Below, in pieces: positions 46,202 to 57,281 of a DNA stretch of 64,000 bases (within the stretch, counting starts at the first letter, position 1; every line of letters begins with the position of its first letter). The notes below the pieces were generated by a model. The model made no database searches and was not told the origin of the DNA. It saw only the letters and a program-made list of their open reading frames with translations. The DNA is taken from assembly GCA_024509875.1 (NCBI GenBank), contig JAMPIV010000593.1:1-64000 (forward strand), in the 5' to 3' direction. Source of the DNA: Oreohelix idahoensis. Lineage: Eukaryota > Mollusca > Gastropoda > Stylommatophora > Oreohelicidae. The translations under genes were made by a program, and so were the position numbers.

Positions 46202-47544
46202 ATGACTTCATTAAAGGATTTATTGAAGATTGGAAAGGAACTTAATTTGGAAGGTCCAGCTTTGCAAGCTTATATTGATAAAGAAGTAAACAGACAAGAA
46301 GAACTTCGCAAAGAGGAATTGGCAGAAAAAAGGAGACAAGAGGAACTACACAAACAAGAAAAAGAAATTGAATTGGCAGAAAAAAGGAGACAAGAGGAAC
46401 TGCACAAACAAGAAAAAGAATTGGAGGAAAAAAGGAGATCAGAAGAGTTGGCTCTTGAAAGAGAAAAATTAGCCTATGCCAGATCTCAAGAAGAGATCAG
46501 ATCTCAACAAGCTCAAACTATAAGATTAGCTGAGATTGAACTAGAAAAATTAAAATTACAACAACCACTGTTGCATCCTGGGGTAGGTGAAGATAAAAAA
46601 AAAATCATACTACTGCCATAAGGATTAATTTGCCAAAATTTAACGCATCCATAGATGACATTTTAGGCTTCCTAAATAGGTTCGAAACTTATTGTGAAGA
46701 ATATAAGATTGACAAATCTACATGGAAATGTAGACTTATGAATTTATTGGTTGGTGAACAATTAACTGTAGTCTCCACTTTGGATGACCAGACTAGAAAG
46801 GATTATGAAGCTGTTAAGGTCATTTTATTGCAGAGGTATCAATTAGATGATGAGGGCTATCGTCAGAAATTTCGATCTTTGTACCCTGATTCTGGAAAAG
46901 ATTTCACTGAATTTATTTCAGCTGTTAAACTGAATTTTTCTAGATGGATTGAACTATCCAAAACTGAAAAAACTTTTGAGGGTTTGTCAGATTTGATTCT
47001 AAGAGACAAGGTTTTGTCATCTATTGGTTCTGATTTTCTTGCGTTCCTGCAGGAGAGAAAGCCAGAGAACCTAACTAAATTACAAACCCTAGGACATCAA
47101 TATCAAGTTGCACATCCTAATAGAGTATTGAGCAAAAACAATGTAAGGGACTTATTACCAGCTGCATCGGCCAGATCATTCCAAGACAATGCAACTAGGT
47201 ATAGATCTAACAGCATAGATAGGAATCAAAGATTTAAACCATCACATAATTACAGTCAAAATAGAGGTAGATACAATTTTAATAAATACCAACCTCAAAG
47301 ACATTGGAATTCATATCAGGAGGATAACTTTTCTCCACAAACCTCATTTAAGTCCAATAACTGGCAAAGTAGAGGAGAATATAACTCAAAATCAAATAGA
47401 GGTCAGAAATCATTTTATAGAGGAAATGATCAAAATGCAAATAAAAGATCTTATCATAACAATACTTCCAGACAATCAAGAAACACTGAACGTACCAATG
47501 CCATTGTTCATGATAATAATCAGAACCATAATGATATTTTGTAG
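46202..47544 (+). pseudogene. gag: Gag of copy A, one frameshift
   Basis: The first frame (46202-46621) begins TSLKDLLKIGKELNLEGPAL and has a charged coiled coil with tandem 'EKRRQEELHKQEKE' units: copy A has one more such unit than copy B. A run of A near 46595 shifts the frame, and the second frame (46630-47544) gives the capsid-like body: LPKFNASIDDILGFLNRFE, TVVSTLDDQTRKDYEAVKVI, LLQRYQLDDEGYRQKFRSLY, FVDF-type helices and FEGLSDLILRDKVLSSI. The tail is rich in N, Q, R, S and Y (NRGRYNFNKYQPQRHW) and has no CCHC zinc knuckle. RNA binding through the basic tail is inference. Confidence 0.85.
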
Positions 47545-48070
47545 CACATGCAAATTCATGCAGTGTAGACTTAGCAAATAGTGATAACTGCACTAATTGC
47601 AATTCTTTATATTTCAGCCTCAAGGAGTACCAAGATTATTATGCGGGACACCCTCTCTCCAGTCATGTCATCATTTGAAAGTACTGGTTCATTGATCTTG
47701 AACAGAGGTTTTGTCAATAAAAATAAGTTAGCATCTTTACTCAGAGACACGGGTGTGCAACCACTGTTGGTGTGCGCAAGGCCTTGGTTGATAAGGTGGA
47801 TTATACAGGAAAACAAGTGAAATGCATAAACTTTTGGTGGTACTGTGGAATATTACCCCACAGCAGAGGTATTTTTGGACACACCTTATTTTTACAGGAC
47901 GAACACTGGTATGCCTCTTGGACAATCCAATTGCTGAAATTATTATCGGAAACATACCTAAATTGCATGGAATGTACACAGGAGGATATTGAAAATATGG
48001 GAAAGACAACACTTATTATGTTCAAATGCTGTGACTACCAGAGCTTAGTCTCGCATGGACAATGAACATC
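47545..48070 (+). pseudogene. Retropepsin of copy A, several frameshifts
   Basis: The active site reads KLASLLRDTG near 47730-47757, preceded by VMSSFESTGSLILNRGFV. A frame change right after DTG and others near 47820 and 47900 break it; the same pieces are clearer in copy B (DTGATTVGVRKALVDKV, DTPYFTGRTLVCHLDNP, IAGIIMGNIPKL). It lies directly between gag and integrase. Confidence 0.78.
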
Positions 48071-48210
48071 ACAAACCAGTCATTGATGTTTTACCTGAAA
48101 ATATAACTGAAAATATCACTTAAGAAGATGAAGAAGAAAAGGAAAATAATGATGATGATATAAGTCATTATCAACAGGAAAATAATGATGATATTAAGGT
48201 AATCAATGAT
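48071..48210 (+). other. Asp/Glu/Asn-rich linker between protease and integrase
   Basis: GAT- and GAA-rich sequence encoding EDEEEKENNDDD-like and NDDIKVINDVNNDDD-like stretches, with one in-frame TAA (about 48121) in copy A. The same linker is intact in copy B. Confidence 0.65.
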
Positions 48211-49545
48211 GTGAATAATGATGATGACAATTTATTTCAGATGGAGCTCATTGATAAGGAAACCTTTATACAAAGACAGAAAGATGATACTTCCTTAAAA
48301 AAATATTTTCATATTGCTCATTTGAATGATGTAATGATAGATAACTGCGCAAAACACTGGTATACTATCAAAAATGGGATTTTAGTAAGAAACTATCAAT
48401 TTGCTAATTCCTTAAAGAAACAGATTATGGTACCAGCTTGTTTTCGGCCATTCATTTTACGACATGCACATGACATTGAATGTGCAGGACACTTAGGTGT
48501 TGCTAGAACAAAACAAAGAGTTTTGTCATATTTTTTTTGGCCAGGAATTACGAAAGACGTCAAATTATTTTGTCGTACATGTACCATCTGCCAAAGTGTA
48601 GCAACCAGAAAACTAAAACATGATGCGCCCATTCAAGCATCTGATATTTCTTTGCGTCCCTTCGCAAAGATGGCCATTGACATTATTGGCCCTTTAAAGG
48701 TGACATCAGCCAGAGGTCATCAATATGTGTTGACCTGCATAGATATGTGCACACGCTGGCCAAAAGCTATTCCTTTGAAAACCATCACCACAGTAGATAT
48801 TGCTGATGCATTATTTTTGATTTTCAGTAGAATAGGTTTTCCTGAAAACATACTGTCTGATAGAGGAACTCAGTTAGTTTTAGATGCTATGAAACAGGTT
48901 ATGGATATGTTTGGGATTCAAAGATCCTTAGTTCAATATATACCATCCTCAGTCTAATGGGAAAATAGAAGTCCTCAACAGATCCTTAAAACAAATGCTA
49001 CATAAGGTTACAATTAAATATCTTCAAAATTGGGACAGAGTCCTGCCAGCTATTTTATTTGCTTATCGAGAGATAAAAAATGAACATACAGGCTTTATTC
49101 CATTTGAATTGGTTTTTGGCGCCAGACCACGCGGCCCAATGTCTATATTAAAACAACTTTTTTAATTGGTGCTGAGATGAACAAGGAGGTCAGACCTCAT
49201 ATCAGTATGTTGGTCAATTTGAGGAAAAAAATAATAGACGCATGCCAATAGCAGTAGGTTCATCTGAAAAGGCAAAGCTTTAGGGCGAGGTTATTTATTA
49301 ACCAAAACCGCAAATTACCCAACTTTGGCCTGGTGATGAAGCTTACGTATTATTACCCAGGAAAGATAACAAATTATTAGTCTCATGGAGAGGACCTTAC
49401 AGGATTGTGGAGAAACGGCCTGATGTTGATTATATTGTCTCAGTAGAGGGAAAAGAAAAAACTTTTCATATCAATATATTACAGCAGTTTTCATACACGT
49501 CCACCATATCTGAGGACCAGTCTTTGAAGCTCTTGATCAATCTGT
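48211..49545 (+). pseudogene. Integrase of copy A
   Basis: The intact frame 48211-48957 carries the zinc-binding HHCC module (RHAHDIECAGHLGVARTKQR, FCRTCTICQ) and the core: MAIDIIGPL with the first Asp and SDRGTQLV with the second. A shift near 48940 separates the third acidic residue, which follows in the next frame (SNGKIEVLNRSLKQ, about 48955-49000). The C-terminal part contains WPGDEAYVLLPRK, WRGPYRIVEK and DYIVSVEGKEKTFHIN (about 49330-49480): a canonical GPY/F module. Further indels occur between 49150 and 49330. Its role is insertion of the cDNA into the genome. Confidence 0.88.
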
Positions 49546-50550
49546 CTGTCGTCATTCTTCTTTTGCTGTCATACAGGAAGAAAAATTCGGATTTGACTGA
49601 TGGTAATGACTCATTATTAGTATTACCTAGTCTTCACTACTTGTCTACTGAAAGTTTGGAAAGATGTTGACATATCACCAACTCTAATCTTCTTTCCAAG
49701 AAAGAAAACAGGTTACTTCAATCTTACGTTTTTCTTTTACTGATGTCCTTACTGATGTCCCAGGGACACACTGATATCATCGAACATGATATCATTCTGA
49801 CAGACTTTCAACCCCATTAAGTTGAAACCTTACCCTATTCCTATACATTTACAATGTCAGGTTAAAGAGGAACTAGAACAGATGGTGAAAAATTAAATGT
49901 CCATTTCTCCATCTCATTCCCCTTATAGTTTTCCGATGGTTTTGATCAGGAAAAAAAAGACAAAATCTATAACGTATATGCATAGATTTTAGACGTCTAA
50001 ATTCGGTCACCATCCACGACGCGGAACCACTTCCCGTGTTGGAGTCTTTATTAGATAAACTAGCTACAGCTACATTTTTTTCTAAATTTGATCTATCTAA
50101 AGGCTATTTCCAAGTACCATTAATGGAACGATCCAAGCCTTATACTGCGTTAGCAACCCCATTAGGACTCTTTCAATTTAACTAGTTAACACGCCCCCAA
50201 CTATTATGTCTTTTGGTTTAGTTAACGCACCTGCGACCTTCGTTCGCATGATGAGACGACTCTTCTCTGACAGAGACGACCTTATTACTTACATCGACGA
50301 CATTTGTCTGTTTCATCAATCATGGGATGAACATTTGAAGGATATTCACTCCTTACTTAACACTCTACGTCGTCATAATTCATCTGCACGTCCATCTAAG
50401 ACTAAGATTGGATTTCAGGAGATTTCATTTTTAGGTTATAAAGTATGAGGAGGTTTTTTGAAAACAGATGATACTACTATCTCTAGGATTCTAAACCTTG
50501 ATATACCTAAGACCAAAAAACAGGTTAGAAGTATTCTAGGTCTCCTAAAC
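49546..50550 (+). pseudogene. Reverse transcriptase of copy A
   Basis: This lies directly after the integrase. Pieces: DVLTDVPGTH-like start with IIEHDIILTD (about 49745-49805), MVLIRKKK and a RICIDFRRLNSVTI-type box (broken near 49960-50010), LLDKLATATFFSKFDLSKGY (50040-50108), then MSFGLVNAPATFVRMMRRLF and LITYIDDICLFHQSW (50206-50330) with the YIDD catalytic box, and NLDIPKTKKQVRSILGLLNF, YRKFIPNFAEYTS of the connection region (50485-50595). Multiple small indels and a small insertion near 50185 inactivate it. Confidence 0.88.
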
Positions 50551-51144
50551 TTTTATCGTAAGTTTATCCCTAATTTCGCAGAGTATACGTCTGTGTTGTC
50601 ATCACTGGTGAAGAAGGAGTCACTAAATAGGTGTATTTATAGTCAGGATGTTCATGTGGCTTTAAATAGATTAAAATGTCTGTTTTCCAAGTTGCCTATA
50701 TTGAGATTGCCTGATCCTTCTAAACATTTTACTCTTACAGTAGACGCTTCCAAAACGTCCATTGGAGGTTCGCTTTTGCAAGAATGGAAGGGCTGTTTAC
50801 ATCCAACACTTTATGTTAGCAGGAAGCTAACGCCGACGGAGCAGCGTTACTCGGTCATTGAGAAAGAGCTACTGGCTCTTGTGTTCTGCTTTTCTAAACT
50901 GCAACGCTACCTGCTTGGTGCAAGTTTCACACTCGAGACAGACCAAAGGGCACTGTCTTACCTGAAAACAGCGAGATTCAAGAATGCTAAAGCAGCGCGT
51001 GCCTCACTGGCCCTTCAACCCTATAATTACCAGATTAAACCCATCGCAGGAAAGTTGAACGTCATGGCCGATGTGCTATCCAGATGTGTGAAGCATCCGC
51101 TATCGCCAGTTGTCTCCGCAAATGCTGCTTCAATCCAACTTTGA
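50458..51144 (+). CDS. RT thumb/connection plus RNase H of copy A (open frame)
   Basis: A 228-codon open frame. After the connection region comes RNase H: LTVDASKTSIGGSL (first Asp), YSVIEKELLALVFCFSKLQR (Glu), LETDQRALSYL (second Asp), and the end KLNVMADVLSRC (last Asp). All four acidic residues are present, so this domain is intact at the sequence level. It ends the pol region; no integrase follows, which confirms the IN-first order. Confidence 0.9.
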   Translation: MKTDDTTISRILNLDIPKTKKQVRSILGLLNFYRKFIPNFAEYTSVLSSLVKKESLNRCIYSQDVHVALNRLKCLFSKLPILRLPDPSKHFTLTVDASKTSIGGSLLQEWKGCLHPTLYVSRKLTPTEQRYSVIEKELLALVFCFSKLQRYLLGASFTLETDQRALSYLKTARFKNAKAARASLALQPYNYQIKPIAGKLNVMADVLSRCVKHPLSPVVSANAASIQL

Positions 51145-51912
51145 TGCTCAATAATAACACTACTTCCTTTGGGACAAGTCAGGAATTATTTCGCAAATGT
51201 AGCATCATGAACTAAGACACATGCCTTCTTTTAACTCATATAGTGCATACTTCAGATATTACAACCACATTGCTTCGTCATGCACTCAAACCGGTTGAAA
51301 AACTAGAGACACTATGCCAAGCAACATGATGATGATGAATTACTGTCCATCCAAAGTCAAGATATATATTCAAGCGTTCGTCATATGATGTCTAATGAAA
51401 TTGCTCAAGAACAATACTTCGTTACTTCATGCACGTTGTGCAATGACTTTTGGCAGTATAACAATCCAAGTCGGTGCAATTCAGATACTTTGCTACATTT
51501 TCCAAAACGTTTTGCACTAATTAACTGTCTCAAACGTTGTGTAAAAAGGGAAGTAACTAAAATTACTGACTACAAAGTTCAAAAAGGGACATAACCAAGA
51601 AATTACATTTCATCATATACGTATGAACTTCTCAAGTACAGAATGAACAATAGTATCTGTGCTGTATATGCTATTCCATGGAAGACAAACATCAACAACC
51701 GACATAGATGGAAAATGGATTTTCTTCAATGAACATTTTCTTTCCGGCATAATATAACACTGATGTGCGAACTAGTGACTCACTGAAACTTTAATTCTTT
51801 TAAATACCTCTACAGGAAGAACTGTGTATGGTCTAACATGACCATTTTAAATAACACTGATAATATTACATTGGTTCATTAGTGTATCATTATATGAATT
51901 GAATTACACTCG
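51145..51912 (+). other. 3' non-coding region of copy A
   Basis: It matches copy B's 54640-53854 (inverted) and the fragment at 61673-61898. No gene is seen. A short 'ttctttccgg' phrase and 'ctacaggaagaactgtgtat' are shared by all copies. No clear polypurine tract precedes the LTR start at 51913. Confidence 0.7.
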
Positions 51913-52917
51913 TGCTTACACTTAGTATAACCTATATCTTTCATATGTGTAGATATTAAGTAATATATCTTCATATGACATCTCATTATTCCTCAAACGG
52001 AATATGCAAGGAGAACCCTGGAGGGTACTCAGTAGGCCACAGTAATACGGAGTGTCAAGCCTGAAGTCTAATGCACTCTTACCACAGGACGTCGGGAGAA
52101 CAGTTCCTGAAATAATAAACATTCAGGTTCGCTTTTGCAAGAATGGAAGGGCTGTTTACATCCAATTTTTGTGCGGGCCAGGGAGATTGTGTATGACTGG
52201 CCATATCTTAAATATATACTATAATTCCTCAAACGGAATATGCAAGGAGAACCCTGGAGGGTACTCAGCAGGCCACTGTATTAAGGAGTGTCAAGCCTGA
52301 AGTCTAATACACTCTTACCACAGGACGTCGGGAGGACGGTTCCTGAAATAATAAACATTCTTAAAATTTACCCGTACCAGTTTCTGGGGGCTAAGCCGGG
52401 ATGTTTTGTATTCGATCACTTCCTGATATATATTGTTTACACACGGTATCTCTTCACCAGTGATGACAACACAGACGTATATTCTGCAAAATTAGGGATA
52501 AACTTACGATAAAAGTTTAGGAGCCCTAGAATACTTCTAACCTATCATCTTTCTGTCTTTGTGTAAAGGTTTCCTTATCAATGAGCTCCATCGGAAATAA
52601 ATTGTCATCATCATTATTCACATCATTGATTACCTTAATATCATCATTATTTTCCTGTTGATAATGACTTATATCATCATCATTATTTTCCTTTTCTTCT
52701 TCATCTTCTGAAGTGATATCTTCAGTTATATCTTCAGGTAACACATCAATGACTGGTTTGTGATGATCATTGTCCATGCGAGACTGAGCTCTGGTAGTCA
52801 CAGCATTTGAACATAATAAGTGTTGTCTTTCCCATATTTCAATATCTTCCTGTGTACATTCATGCAATTTAGGTATGTTTCCCATAATAATTCCAGCAAT
52901 TGGATTGTCCAAGAATT
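51913..52917. repeat. Mosaic of shuffled fragments of the integrase-first family
   Basis: Successive pieces: LTR start (51913-51986, plus); an inner LTR piece (51988-52125); an RNase H piece (52126-52163, matching 50765-50802); LTR piece (52164-52391); LTR piece around 52400-52450; RT/RNase H junction piece in minus orientation (52451-52530, matching 55195-55285); protease-to-integrase piece, minus (52535-52908). Junctions are abrupt and some pieces are under 40 bp. Confidence 0.8.
52526..52908 (-). pseudogene. Protease C-terminus and linker fragment
   Basis: The minus-strand frame contains LDNPIAGIIMGNIPKLHECT, TRAQSRMDNDHHKPVIDV and the D/E/N-rich linker to the start of integrase (MELIDKETF). 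It is nearly identical to 57480-57860 in copy B. It is an isolated fragment. Confidence 0.82.
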
Positions 52918-53853
52918 CCATACACACTGCTAAGACTAATCTGACATTATACTGTTAGATGAAAGCATAAGGCAGTGATGGTAATCGATCTTGCAGGTGA
53001 AATATAAAGATGCCCAAAGGCACTTAACACACCTTTTTTTTAAAAGCAGGTAAATACTGGAAAACACATTCCTTTGCATATTTGGTCAAACGACACAAGC
53101 AGACTGCCGGTTAAAGACGCTAGCTTGTCCCAAATCGAAACTCACGTCTGCTATCAATCAAAGCAGGAGTCAAGACGTCACTTCCTGCAACCACGGGGTA
53201 CCTTGTGTAAACAATATTTATCAGGAAGTGATCCAATACAAAACATGCTATTTTTTTTACTCATATTATTTTCCCCCCCCCCCCCCCCTGGATAAAAATA
53301 ATGAAAAAGGAACTTTTCATTATTTTCATAATACAATCTTACAAGGTCAATGGAGAAACAATATGACAATAACCAAAAACTAAACTGTCATAATTATGAT
53401 AGCATCTAGAGACGTGCTCATTAATCGACAATTTAACACACAAGGTGTGGTATTTAGTAATAACATAACTAAACCCATTATCGTTAGCAGACGCTTTTTT
53501 GACACAATTGTGAGGTAACTATATTAATTAGAAGGCAGTGAAGAAAAGTCAATATGTCAGTCATGGCACTCACACAGCATACCATGTCAACAAACGCCCT
53601 AAGTCGTGTCGGTATGTAAGTCTACCTATCTATCAAATGAAATGCATAATAAGCAATCAAAGACAGAATAGAACAAATGAGGCAGACAAGTTAAAATATA
53701 AGTGGTGACTGTGACAATATGTCAAAATAATTATTACCATTTGTATGTATGCAATGTCATGTGGTGAATGACAATGTTAATGAGATGTCATAAGAAGATA
53801 TATTACTTAATATCTACACATATGAAAGATATAGGTTATACTAAGTGTAAGAA
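52909..53853 (-). repeat. 3' LTR (partial) of copy B
   Basis: On the minus strand the copy B 3' region runs directly into this LTR at about 53853, starting 'ttcttacacttag' (one base off the TGCT start seen elsewhere). The distal end is lost at 52909, where it is fused to the protease fragment. A 17-nt C run lies at about 53273-53288. Confidence 0.8.
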
Positions 53854-54639
53854 CGACTGTAATTCACTTCATATAATAAAACACTAATGAACCAATGTAA
53901 TATTCCTAGTGTTATTAAAACTGGTCATGTTAGACCATACACAGTTCTTCCTGTAGAGGTATTTAAAAGAATTAAAGTTTCAGTGAGTCAATAGTTCGCA
54001 CAACATTGTTATTGATCCTTAGTTAAGTATATATGGCGGAAAGAAATAGTTCATTGAAGAAAAAATCCAATTTCCATCTATGTTGGTTGTCGATGTTTGT
54101 CTTCCATGGAATAGCATATACAGCACAGATACTATTGTTTATTCTGTACTTGATGATTTCATACGTATATGATGAAATGTAATTTCTTGGTTATGTCCCT
54201 TTTTGAACTTTGTAGTCAGTATTTTTAGTTACTTCCCTTTTTACACAACGTTTGAGACAGTTAATTAGTGCAAAAAGTTTTGGAAAATGCAGCAAAGTAT
54301 CTGAATTGCACAGACTTGGATTGCCATGCTGCCAAAAGTCATTGTACAACGTGTATGAAGTAACGAAGTATTGTTCTTGAGCAATTGCATTAGACATCAT
54401 ATGACGAACGCTTGAATATATATCTTGATTTTGGATGGACAGTAATTCATCATCATCATGTTGCTTGGCATAGTGTCTCTAGTTTTTCAACCGGTTTAAG
54501 TGCATGAAGAAGCAATGTGGTTGTAATATCTGAAGTATGCACTATATGAGTTAAAAGAAGGCATGTGCCTTAGTTCATGATGCTACCTTTGCGAAATAAT
54601 TCCTGACTTGTCCCAAAGGAAGTAGTGTTATTATTGAGC

Positions 54640-55433
54640 ATCAAAGTTGGATATTGAAGCAGCATTTTGCGGAGACAATTGGCGATAGCGGATGCCTCAT
54701 AACATCTGGATAGCACATCGGCCATCACGTTCAACTTTCCTGCGATGGGTTTTTAATCTGGTAATTATTAGGGTTTGAAGGCCCCAGTGAGGCACGCGCT
54801 GCTTTAGCATTCTTGAATCTCGCTGTTTTCAGGTAAGACAGTGCCCTTTGGTCTGTCTCGAGTGTGAATCTTGCACCAAGCAGGTAGCGTTGAAGTTTAG
54901 AGAAGCAGAACACAAGAGCTAGTAGCTCTCTCTCAATGACCGAGTAACGCTGCTCCGTCGGCGTTAGCTTCCTGCTAACATAAAGTGTTGGATGTAAACA
55001 GCCCTTCCATTCTTGCAAAAGCGAACCTCCCAATGGACGTTTTGGAAGCGTCTACTGTAAGAGTAAAAATGTTTTTAGAAGGATCAGGCAATCTCAATAT
55101 AGGCAACTTGAAAAAACAGACATTGTAATCTAATCTATTTAAAAGCCACATGAACATCCTGACTATAAATACACCTATTTGGTGACTCCTTCTTCACCAG
55201 TGATGACAACACAGACGTATATACTCTGCAAAATTAGGGATAAACTTACGATAAAAGTTTAGGAGCCCTAGAATACTTCTAACCTGTTTTTTGGTCTTAG
55301 GTATATCAAGGTTTAGAATCCTAGAGATAGTAGTATCATCTGTTTTCAAAAAAACCTCCTCCTACTTTTTATAACCTAAAAAATGAAAATTTCCTGAAAT
55401 CCAATCTTAGTCTTAGATGGACGTGCAGATAAA
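54640..55433 (-). pseudogene. RT end and RNase H of copy B, broken
   Basis: Pieces in two or more frames: PKTKKQVRSILGLLN (about 55300), PILRLPDPSK and LTVDASKTSI (about 55110-55040), then 55033-54731 with GSLLQEWKGCLHPTLYVSRK, IERELLALVFCFSKLQRYLL, LETDQRALSYLKTARF, and finally VMADVLSRC near 54725-54700. A stretch near 55140-55200 is shortened compared with copy A. All RNase H acidic residues can be located across the frames. Confidence 0.85.
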
Positions 55434-57281
55434 TTATGACGACGTAGAGGGGTAAGTAAAGGATTGAAAAAAAATACCTTTCAAATGTTCCTCCCATGAT
55501 TGATGAAACAGACAAATGTCGTCGATGTAAGTAATAAGGTCGTCTCTGTCAGAGAAGAGTCGTCTCATCATGCGAACGAAGGTCGCAGGTGCGTTAACTA
55601 AACCAAAAGACATATAGTTAAATTGAAAGAGTCCTAATGGGGTTGCGAATGCAGTATAAGGCTTGGATCGTTCCGTTAATGGTACTTGGAAATAGCCTTT
55701 AGATAGATCAAATTTAGAAAAAAATGTAGCTGTAGCTAGTTTATCTAATAAAGACTCCAACACGGGAAGTGGTTCCGCGTCGTGGATGGTGACCGAATTT
55801 AGACGTCTAAAATCTATGCATATACGTATAGATTTGTCTTTTTTCCTGATCAAAACCATCGGAAAACTATAAGGGGAATGAGATGGAGAAATGACATTTA
55901 ATTTCACTATCTTTTCTAGTTCCTCTTTAACCTGACATTGTAAATGTATAGGAATAGGGTAAGGTTTCAACTTAATGGGTTGAAAGTCTGTCAGAATAAT
56001 ATCATGTTCGATGATATCAGTGTGTCCTGGGACATCAGTAAGGACATCAGTAAAAGAACGTAAGACTGAAGTAACCTGTTCTTTCTGGGAAGAAGATAGA
56101 GTTGGTGATATGTCAACATCTTTCCAAATTTCAGTAGACAAGTAGTGAAGACTAGGTAATACTAATAATGAGTCATTACCATCAGTCAAATCCGAATTTT
56201 CTTCCTGTATGACAGCCAAAGAAGAATGACGACAGACAGATTGATCAAGAGCTTCAAAGACTGGTCTCAGATATGGTGGACGTGTATGAAACTGCTGTAA
56301 CATATTGATATGAAAAGTTTTTTCTTTTCCCTCTACTGAGACAATATAATCAACATCAGACAATTTCTCCACAATCCTGTAAGGTCCTCTCCATGAGACT
56401 AATAATTTGTTATCTCTCCTGGGTAATAATACGTAAGCTTCATCACCAGGCCAAAGTTGGCGTAATTTGCGGTTTTGGTTAATGAATAACCTCGCCCTAA
56501 GCTTTGCCTTTTCAGATGAACCTACTGCTATCTGGCATGCGTCTATTATTTTTTTCCTCAAATTGACTACATACTGATATGAGGTCTGAACCTCCTTGTT
56601 CATCTCAGCACCAATTAAAAGTTGTTTTAATATAGACATTGGGCCGCGTGGTCTGGCGCCAAAAACCAATTCAAATGGACTAAAGCCTGTATGTTCATTT
56701 TTTATCTCTCGATAAGCAAATAAAATAGCTGGCAGGACTCTGTCCCAATTTTGAGAATATTTAATTGTAACCTTATGTAGCATTTGTTTTAAGGATCTGT
56801 TGAGGACTTCTATTTTCCCATTAGACTGAGGATGGTATATTGAACTAAGGGATCTTTGAATCCCAAACATATCCATAACCTGTTTCATAGCATCTGAAAC
56901 TAACTGAGTTCCTCTATCAGACAGTATGTTTTCAGGAAAACCTATTCTACTGAAAATCAAAAATAATGCATCAGCAATATCTACCGTGGTGTTGGTTTTT
57001 AAAGGAATAGCTTCTGGCCAGCGTATGCACATACCTATGCAGGTCAACACATATTGATGACCTCTGGCTGATGTTACCTTTAAAGGGCCAATAATGTCAA
57101 TGGCCATCTTTGCGAAGGGACGCAAAGAAATATCAGATGCTTGAATGGGCGCATCATGTTTTGGTTTTCTGGTTGCTACACTTTGGCAGATGGTACATGT
57201 ACGACAAAATAATTTGACGTCTTTCGTAATTCCTGGCCACAAAAAAATATGACAAAACTCTTTGTTTTGTTCTAGCAACAC
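55434..57281 (-). CDS. pol: Integrase-reverse transcriptase segment in one frame (copy B)
   Basis: A 615-codon open frame. Residues ~10-40: end of the HHCC zinc module (FCRTCTICQ). Residues ~60-190: catalytic core with MAIDIIGPL (Asp), SDRGTQLV (Asp) and HPQSNGKIEVLNRSLK (Glu). Residues ~285-335: WPGDEAYVLLPRR, SWRGPYRIVEKLSDVDYIV. Residues ~430-610: RT with EHDIILTDFQPIKLKPYPIP, SFPMVLIRKKDKSIRICIDF, FFSKFDLSKGYFQVPLTERS, YMSFGLVNAPATFVRMMRRL and LITYIDDICLF. Integrase therefore lies upstream of RT within a single polypeptide. The N-terminal part of the zinc module sits in the overlapping frame (57930-57154), a frameshift near 57245. Confidence 0.93.
   Translation of the reverse strand: MLLEQNKEFCHIFLWPGITKDVKLFCRTCTICQSVATRKPKHDAPIQASDISLRPFAKMAIDIIGPLKVTSARGHQYVLTCIGMCIRWPEAIPLKTNTTVDIADALFLIFSRIGFPENILSDRGTQLVSDAMKQVMDMFGIQRSLSSIYHPQSNGKIEVLNRSLKQMLHKVTIKYSQNWDRVLPAILFAYREIKNEHTGFSPFELVFGARPRGPMSILKQLLIGAEMNKEVQTSYQYVVNLRKKIIDACQIAVGSSEKAKLRARLFINQNRKLRQLWPGDEAYVLLPRRDNKLLVSWRGPYRIVEKLSDVDYIVSVEGKEKTFHINMLQQFHTRPPYLRPVFEALDQSVCRHSSLAVIQEENSDLTDGNDSLLVLPSLHYLSTEIWKDVDISPTLSSSQKEQVTSVLRSFTDVLTDVPGHTDIIEHDIILTDFQPIKLKPYPIPIHLQCQVKEELEKIVKLNVISPSHSPYSFPMVLIRKKDKSIRICIDFRRLNSVTIHDAEPLPVLESLLDKLATATFFSKFDLSKGYFQVPLTERSKPYTAFATPLGLFQFNYMSFGLVNAPATFVRMMRRLFSDRDDLITYIDDICLFHQSWEEHLKGIFFQSFTYPSTSS

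Larger units (their letters stand above)
46202..51912 (+). mobile_element. Ty3-type LTR retrotransposon, integrase-first order, copy A
   Basis: In order on the plus strand: gag (46202-47544), protease (about 47620-48060), integrase (48211-49500), reverse transcriptase (about 49740-50550), RNase H (50690-51144) and a 3' region to 51912, after which an LTR start (TGCTTACACTTAG) begins. The order gag-PR-IN-RT-RH is not the Ty3 norm (PR-RT-RH-IN) but is that of the Gmr1-like group. Copy B on the other strand shows the same order, so this is not a local rearrangement. Several frameshifts make it inactive. Confidence 0.9.
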
